Positions 5,827 to 9,472 of a stretch of 9,472 bases of DNA are shown here, one piece after another (position 1 is the stretch's first letter; the number at the start of each line of letters is the position of its first letter). The stretch lies in NCBI GenBank assembly GCA_964640965.1, contig CAZXJB010000094.1, positions 1 through 9,472 on the forward strand. Reading direction: 5' to 3'. The notes beneath the pieces were generated by a model. That model did not search any database. It had not been told where the DNA came from and was given only the letters and a program-made list of their open reading frames with translations. This stretch comes from HRBIN12 sp964640965. Its GTDB lineage: Bacteria > Actinomycetota > UBA4738 > HRBIN12. The translations under genes were made by a program, and so were the position numbers.

Positions 5827-7186
5827 CCGCCGTCCCTCCCCGCTGGCGCTGCGCCTCACGGCGGCCTTCCTGACGACCGCGGTCGCGGCGGTCGTCGTCT
5901 ACGCCGCGCTCACGGTGGCCTCCACGCGCGAGGAGCTCACCCAGCTGATGCTCGAGGTCCACCGAGCGGACGCGGCCGCGGCGGCGGCGGCCGCGGCCCA
6001 GGCCTACGAGGCCGCCGGGGACTGGGAGGAGGCCGACCTGACCGGCGCCGTCGCGGTCGCGGCCCGCGGACAGGCGACGCTCGCCGTGCGGGACGCGAGC
6101 GGAGCGCTCATCTCGGCGCCGGCCGAGGAGGCGGCCCGCATGCTGGAGCAGATGCACGGGGTCGAGCTCGTCGACATCCCGCGGGGCGAGCCGGTCGTCG
6201 CGCCGGTGGTGGTGGACGGGCGCAGGGTCGGGAGCGTGGTGCTCCGCTTCCCCGAGGCGCACCTGCCCGCGCCCGAGGCGCAGGTGCGCTCGGCGCTGCT
6301 GCGGACGGCGACCCTGGGCGCGGCCGTGGCGGTCCTGGTCGCGATCGGTGTCTCGGGCTTCGTGGCGCGCCGCGTGAGCCGTCCCCTGGTGGCGCTCGCC
6401 GGGGCGGCCGCGGCGTTCGGCGCCGGGCGGCGAGGGGTCCGGGTGGGTCTCGCGGACCAGCCGGGGGAGCTCGGCGTCCTCGCCGGGGCCTTCGACCGGA
6501 TGGCGGAGTCCGTCGAGCGCGAGGAGGAGCTGCGCCGTCGGCTCGTCCGCGAGGTGGCGCACGAGGTCCGCACCCCCCTCGCGATCCTCCGCGGGACGAC
6601 GGAGGGTCTGGTCGACGGCGTGCTCGCGCCGGACGAGGACACGCTCCGCTCCCTGCACGAGGAGGTCCTGCGCCTGTCGGGCCTGGTCGGCGACCTCGAG
6701 ACGTTGGCGGCGGCCGACGCCGCGGCGCTCCGCCTCGAGCGGCGCCCTGTCGACCTCGCGGAGGTGGTGACCTCGGCGGTGGCCCTTGCACGGGGGGCTG
6801 CCCTCGACGCCGAGATCGACCTCGGGACCGACCTCGCGCCCGCGCCGGTCGAGGGCGATGCGGAGCGCCTGCGCCAGGTGGTCGTGAACCTCCTGTCGAA
6901 CGCCCTCCGCCACACGCCGCCCGGCGGGCGCATCGACGTCCGGACGAGGGTCGAGGGGGAGCGGGCGGTCCTGGAGGTCGCCGACACCGGCCCGGGCATC
7001 GCGCCCGAGGATCTCCCGCACGTCTTCGAGCGCTTCTATCGGGGTCGGGGCGCCGAAGGGGGGAGCGGGATCGGGCTCGCGGTCGTGGCGGAGCTCGTCG
7101 CCGCCCACGGCGGGGACGTGGAGGCGGGGAACCGGCCCGAGGGCGGTGCCCGGCTCACGGTGCGCCTCCCGCTGCGGGACGGGTGA
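5819..7186 (+). CDS. HAMP-domain sensor histidine kinase
   Basis: This 455-residue membrane kinase is the cognate partner of the preceding regulator, whose stop it overlaps (ATG at 5819, stop ending 5826). Its order is: TM1 about 11-34; an extracytoplasmic sensor region about 35-160 with no recognised fold and a nine-alanine run at 52-60; TM2 about 161-182; HAMP about 183-236; and a dimerisation domain with phospho-acceptor H248 in REVAHEVRTPL. The ATPase domain carries N357 and N361 (NLLSNALRHTP), G1 box DTGPGI from D389, F box FERFYRG, and G2 box GSGIGL at about 415-420. All catalytic boxes are intact. Architecture and length are typical of BaeS/CpxA-like envelope-sensing kinases. The ligand is unknown; a metal or redox cue is suggested only by the divergent Cys-rich operon. 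No separate ribosome site is obvious, so translation is likely coupled. Confidence 0.95.
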   Translation: MPDRRPSPLALRLTAAFLTTAVAAVVVYAALTVASTREELTQLMLEVHRADAAAAAAAAAQAYEAAGDWEEADLTGAVAVAARGQATLAVRDASGALISAPAEEAARMLEQMHGVELVDIPRGEPVVAPVVVDGRRVGSVVLRFPEAHLPAPEAQVRSALLRTATLGAAVAVLVAIGVSGFVARRVSRPLVALAGAAAAFGAGRRGVRVGLADQPGELGVLAGAFDRMAESVEREEELRRRLVREVAHEVRTPLAILRGTTEGLVDGVLAPDEDTLRSLHEEVLRLSGLVGDLETLAAADAAALRLERRPVDLAEVVTSAVALARGAALDAEIDLGTDLAPAPVEGDAERLRQVVVNLLSNALRHTPPGGRIDVRTRVEGERAVLEVADTGPGIAPEDLPHVFERFYRGRGAEGGSGIGLAVVAELVAAHGGDVEAGNRPEGGARLTVRLPLRDG

Positions 7187-7232
7187 CGGCGCCGCCGCAC
7201 CCGTGCACCGCAGGTCGGACCAACGCGGGTGG

Positions 7233-7238
7233 TAGGCT
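7233..7238 (+). promoter_or_regulatory. Putative -10 element (TAGGCT)
   Basis: TAGGCT in the 79-nt gap after the kinase fits TANNNT. It would start a transcript near 7245 with a leader of about 20 nt carrying the strong purine-rich ribosome site at 7251-7262. This suggests that the next genes have their own promoter instead of depending on the kinase operon. Confidence 0.4.
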
Positions 7239-7265
7239 TCGGCGACCTTCGGAGGGGAGGGACGG

Positions 7266-7787
7266 ATGGTCGCCACCAGCGCGTACCTGCTCACGTTCCG
7301 CATCCTGCACATCGTCACGGGTGTGGCGTGGGCGGGTTCGGTCTTCCTGTTCGTCGTGCTCGTCCAGCCGAGCGCGGGGGCCGTCGGCCCGGCCGCCGGT
7401 CCGTTCATGATGGAGCTCCTCGGCCGCCGGAAGCTCGTCGCCTGGCTGATCTCGCTCGGCGGCACCACGGTGGCCGCCGGCCTGCTCCTGTACTGGCGCG
7501 ACTGGCACGACTACGGAGGCCTGGGGGACTTCGTCTCGACCGGCTTCGGTCTGTCGCTCACGATCGGGGCCGTGGCGGCGGTGGCGGCGCTCGCCGTGGG
7601 GGTGTTCGGCACGCGGCCGAACGTCGCCCGCGCGCTCGCGCTCATGGCGGCCGCCCCCGAGGGGCTCACCCCCGAGGAGCAGGCGGGGCTCGGACGGATC
7701 CAGCTGCGGCTCAAGCTCCTCGCCAGGACGAGCCTCGGGCTCCTCGTCGTCGCGGTGCTCGGGATGGCGACGGCCAGGGCCTGGTGA
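7266..7787 (+). CDS. Four-helix integral membrane protein, DUF2269/CopD-like
   Basis: The 173-residue product has four predicted membrane helices at about 8-34, 57-77, 91-114 and 150-170. The first helix contains LHIVTGVAWAGSVFLF, with H15 and W22 in the LHI-x-x-G-x-x-W-x-G pattern common to DUF2269, CopD and related four-helix membrane families, where the His can ligand haem or copper. A charged loop (about 115-149, with APEGLTPEEQAGLGRIQ) lies between helices 3 and 4. A strong GGAGGGGAGG ribosome site precedes the ATG. Function is unknown. A link to copper through the CopD resemblance would fit the nearby Cys-rich operon, but this is a weak inference. Its TGA stop overlaps an in-frame GTG that could start the permease remnant. 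Confidence 0.75.
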   Translation: MVATSAYLLTFRILHIVTGVAWAGSVFLFVVLVQPSAGAVGPAAGPFMMELLGRRKLVAWLISLGGTTVAAGLLLYWRDWHDYGGLGDFVSTGFGLSLTIGAVAAVAALAVGVFGTRPNVARALALMAAAPEGLTPEEQAGLGRIQLRLKLLARTSLGLLVVAVLGMATARAW

Positions 7788-8050
7788 CGGCCGTCGGCGA
7801 CGCTCCCCGAGGCGAGCAACCCTCTTGCGCATCCCGGTCGGACCCCGTCGCGGGGCCCGACAACACGCTGCCCCTGTACGTGTTCTCCTCCATCCGCCGC
7901 GGGGTCACGCCGAAGATCAACGCCATCGCCTCGGTCATGCTCGCCGTCACGCTCACGTTCCTGTTCGTCGCCCAGCTCCTGCTGCGGCGCACGGGCCGGC
8001 GGGGCTCGGGGGGCACCGCGGCGCCGGGTCCCGGGGAGGCGGGCGCATGA
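7784..8050 (+). pseudogene. 5'-truncated ABC transporter permease remnant (PotC/YdcV type)
   Basis: Residues about 21-69 of this 88-codon frame match the C-terminal end of polyamine/opine-type ABC permeases. They show the GPDNTLPLYVFSSIRRGVTP pattern, INAIASVMLAVTLTFLFVAQL as the last membrane helix, then a basic tail. A complete permease has about 260-280 residues and six helices, including the EAA loop that docks on the ATPase. Everything before the last periplasmic loop and helix is missing here, so it cannot work as a permease. Upstream sequence (about 7788-7840) shows no resemblance to the family. A GTG at 7784 overlaps the stop of the preceding gene (GTGA) and could allow translation, but may be coincidence. 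The ATGA overlap with the next gene at 8047-8050 looks like an ancestral operon junction. An alternative reading is a small single-helix membrane protein recruited from the permease tail. Confidence 0.7.
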
Positions 8051-8892
8051 TCCCCCTCGAGCGCTTCCACACGCTCGCCGACGGCCTCGACCATCCCGAG
8101 GGGGTGGCCTGGGGGCCCCACGATGGGCGGGTGTACGCCGGGGGTGAGGCGGGCCAGGTCTACGCCGTGGACCCGGACGGGACGGTGGCGCAGATCGCCT
8201 CGACCGGCGGCTTCCTCTACGGGGTGACGCTCGACGGGGCGGGCAACGTCTACGGGTGCGACTTCGGTCGCGCCGAGCTCGTCCGCGTCCGGCCGACCGG
8301 TGAGGTCGAGACCTGGTCCCGCGGCACCGAGGAGCGTCCGATGGCGGTGCCGAACTTCTGCGCCTTCGACGACGCGGGCACCCTGTACGTCACCGACTCG
8401 GGCGAGTGGGGGCGCGACGACGGCGTCATCTACCGGGTGCTCTCCGACCGCCGGACCGAGATCTGGTGCCGCGACCTCGGCGCGTTCCCGAACGGGTGCT
8501 GCCTCACGGCGGAGGGCGACGCCCTGCTCGTCGTGGAGTCCCGTGGCCGGCGGGTCGCCCGGGTGCCGATCCTGCCCGACGGGCGGGCGGGCGAGCCGGT
8601 CACCCTGGTCGAGCTCCCGGGCTCCCAGCCCGACGGCATCGCGCTCGCGGCGGACGGTGCGATGCTCGTCGCGTGCTACCGCCCCGACCGCATCTGGGTG
8701 GTCGGGCCCGGCGGGCGGCCCGAGGTGCTCGCCGAGGACCCCGACGGCATCGTGTTGAACCAGCCAGCGAACGTCGCCTTCATCGGGCCGGAGCTCGACC
8801 GGGTCGCGGTCTCGAGCCTCGGCGGCTGGAGCCTGCTCGAGGTCGACGCCAGCCTCCGCGGGCTCCCCCTCCGCGCGCCGCGCCTCGCCTGA
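8047..8892 (+). CDS. SMP-30/gluconolactonase/LRE family beta-propeller protein
   Basis: This 281-residue six-bladed beta-propeller protein belongs to the SMP-30/gluconolactonase family. The divalent-metal and active-site residues of the family can be lined up: E18 in HPEGVAWGP, N103 in VPNFCAFD, N149 in FPNGCCL, and D196 in SQPDGIAL. Such enzymes hydrolyse sugar lactones or related esters using Ca2+ or Zn2+, but substrates vary widely. No signal peptide is seen, so it is cytoplasmic. The ATG at 8047 has GGGGAGG at 8033-8039 and overlaps the stop of the permease remnant (ATGA), implying translational coupling to a gene that is now truncated. Members of this family are often encoded with sugar or organic-acid ABC transporters, so the remnant hints at its former catabolic context. 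It ends 8 nt before the convergent DUF1345 gene. Confidence 0.9.
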   Translation: MIPLERFHTLADGLDHPEGVAWGPHDGRVYAGGEAGQVYAVDPDGTVAQIASTGGFLYGVTLDGAGNVYGCDFGRAELVRVRPTGEVETWSRGTEERPMAVPNFCAFDDAGTLYVTDSGEWGRDDGVIYRVLSDRRTEIWCRDLGAFPNGCCLTAEGDALLVVESRGRRVARVPILPDGRAGEPVTLVELPGSQPDGIALAADGAMLVACYRPDRIWVVGPGGRPEVLAEDPDGIVLNQPANVAFIGPELDRVAVSSLGGWSLLEVDASLRGLPLRAPRLA

Positions 8893-8900
8893 GACCCGCC

Positions 8901-9472
8901 TCAGCCGCGGAAGAGGCCGGCGACGACGTTGATCGTCGCGGCGATGATCACGACCCCGAAGAGGTAGGACAGCAGCGCGTGACGGAGGACCGTCCGCCGC
9001 ATGGCCCGCGTCGTGACCGCCGTGTCCGACACCTGGAACGTCATGCCGATCGTGAACGCCAGGTACGCGAAGTCGCGGTAGTCGGGGTCACCGTCCTCGT
9101 TCCACTCGACGCCGCCGCGGCTCCGGTAGTACAGGTCGGCGTACCGGAGCGCGAACACCGTGTGGGTCGCCCCCCAGGAGGAGGCCACGGTGGCGAGGAC
9201 GAGGGCGTTCACCGGGTCGCCCCACGCGGGCGCCGACGCCCCCTTGAGGAGCGCGAGCGCCACCCCAGCGAGGCTCGTCACGCTCGCGCCGAGGAGGAGG
9301 AGATCGGCCGCGGCCCGGGAGGGGTCCTCGCGGGTCGCGTGGCGCCGGGTGGCCGCGGCGTCGAGCGGTCCGAGCGTCAGCCACACCCAGGCGACGAAGA
9401 CCACGGCGGCGGCGCTCCATCCGGCGAGGGTTGCGAGCTGCCACGGCAGCCGGGCGGACGCGCCGAGACCGA
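8901..9472 (-). CDS. DUF1345 membrane protein, 5' end beyond the window
   Basis: About 190 residues are visible, and the frame stays open to the right edge. The GTG at 9402-9404 is not the true start, because the codons upstream of it (RLPWQLATLAGWSAAAVVFVAWVW) continue the family's first helices. DUF1345 proteins are usually about 210-230 residues with four or more helices, so only a short N-terminal piece is missing. Family hallmarks are SSWGATHTVFALRYADLYY, PDYRDFAYLAFTIGMTFQVSDTAVT, the basic RAMRRTVLRHALLSYLFG segment, and a final hydrophobic helix ending in VAGLFRG. It is an integral inner-membrane protein of unknown function. It is convergent with the SMP-30 gene, with no clear terminator in the 8-nt gap. 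Confidence 0.9.
   Translation of the reverse strand, partial: GLGASARLPWQLATLAGWSAAAVVFVAWVWLTLGPLDAAATRRHATREDPSRAAADLLLLGASVTSLAGVALALLKGASAPAWGDPVNALVLATVASSWGATHTVFALRYADLYYRSRGGVEWNEDGDPDYRDFAYLAFTIGMTFQVSDTAVTTRAMRRTVLRHALLSYLFGVVIIAATINVVAGLFRG

Noticed and set aside
5810..7468. 552-codon minus-strand frame opposite the histidine kinase
   Set aside because: It is a mirror of the kinase coding sequence with no domain; the plus-strand kinase has every catalytic box.

Overview
The window is about 9.5 kb of very GC-rich, densely coding bacterial chromosome. It has short intergenic gaps, frequent GTG starts, TANNNT-type -10 elements and at least one apparently leaderless gene. This fits an uncultured high-GC Actinomycetota-like organism, although a GC-rich Chloroflexota lineage cannot be excluded from sequence alone. 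No rRNA, tRNA, CRISPR array, insertion sequence or phage gene was recognised.

Left part (1-3528, all plus strand): a cytoplasmic VWA-domain protein with a complete MIDAS metal site; a lipoprotein-type thermonuclease (SNase fold plus C-terminal excalibur calcium-binding domain); a secreted protein of unknown function with paired cysteines; and a RimJ/RimL-type GNAT acetyltransferase with a promoter positioned for a leaderless transcript. A perfect 9-bp inverted repeat lies between the last two genes.

Centre (3539-7186): a three-gene minus-strand operon encodes a membrane-anchored CYCXC/PCYCGC-motif protein, a membrane-anchored DUF1573-like protein with a Cys-Cys motif and a Met/His cluster, and a small eight-cysteine zinc-ribbon-like protein. 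It is divergent from an OmpR-family response regulator and its overlapping HAMP histidine kinase. The 155-bp divergent spacer holds two identical 9-bp direct repeats spaced 11 bp apart, the arrangement expected of an OmpR-family binding site, plus a third near copy. The best inference is a metal- or thiol-related envelope module controlled by its adjacent two-component system. This is the most interesting and least described part of the window.

Right part (7266-9472): a four-helix membrane protein (DUF2269/CopD-like), then a short reading frame that matches only the C-terminal end of a PotC/YdcV-type ABC transporter permease, then an SMP-30/gluconolactonase-family protein whose start codon overlaps the stop of the permease remnant. 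The permease piece looks like the scar of a deletion that removed most of an ABC transporter operon. The window closes with a convergent DUF1345 membrane protein that runs off the right edge.
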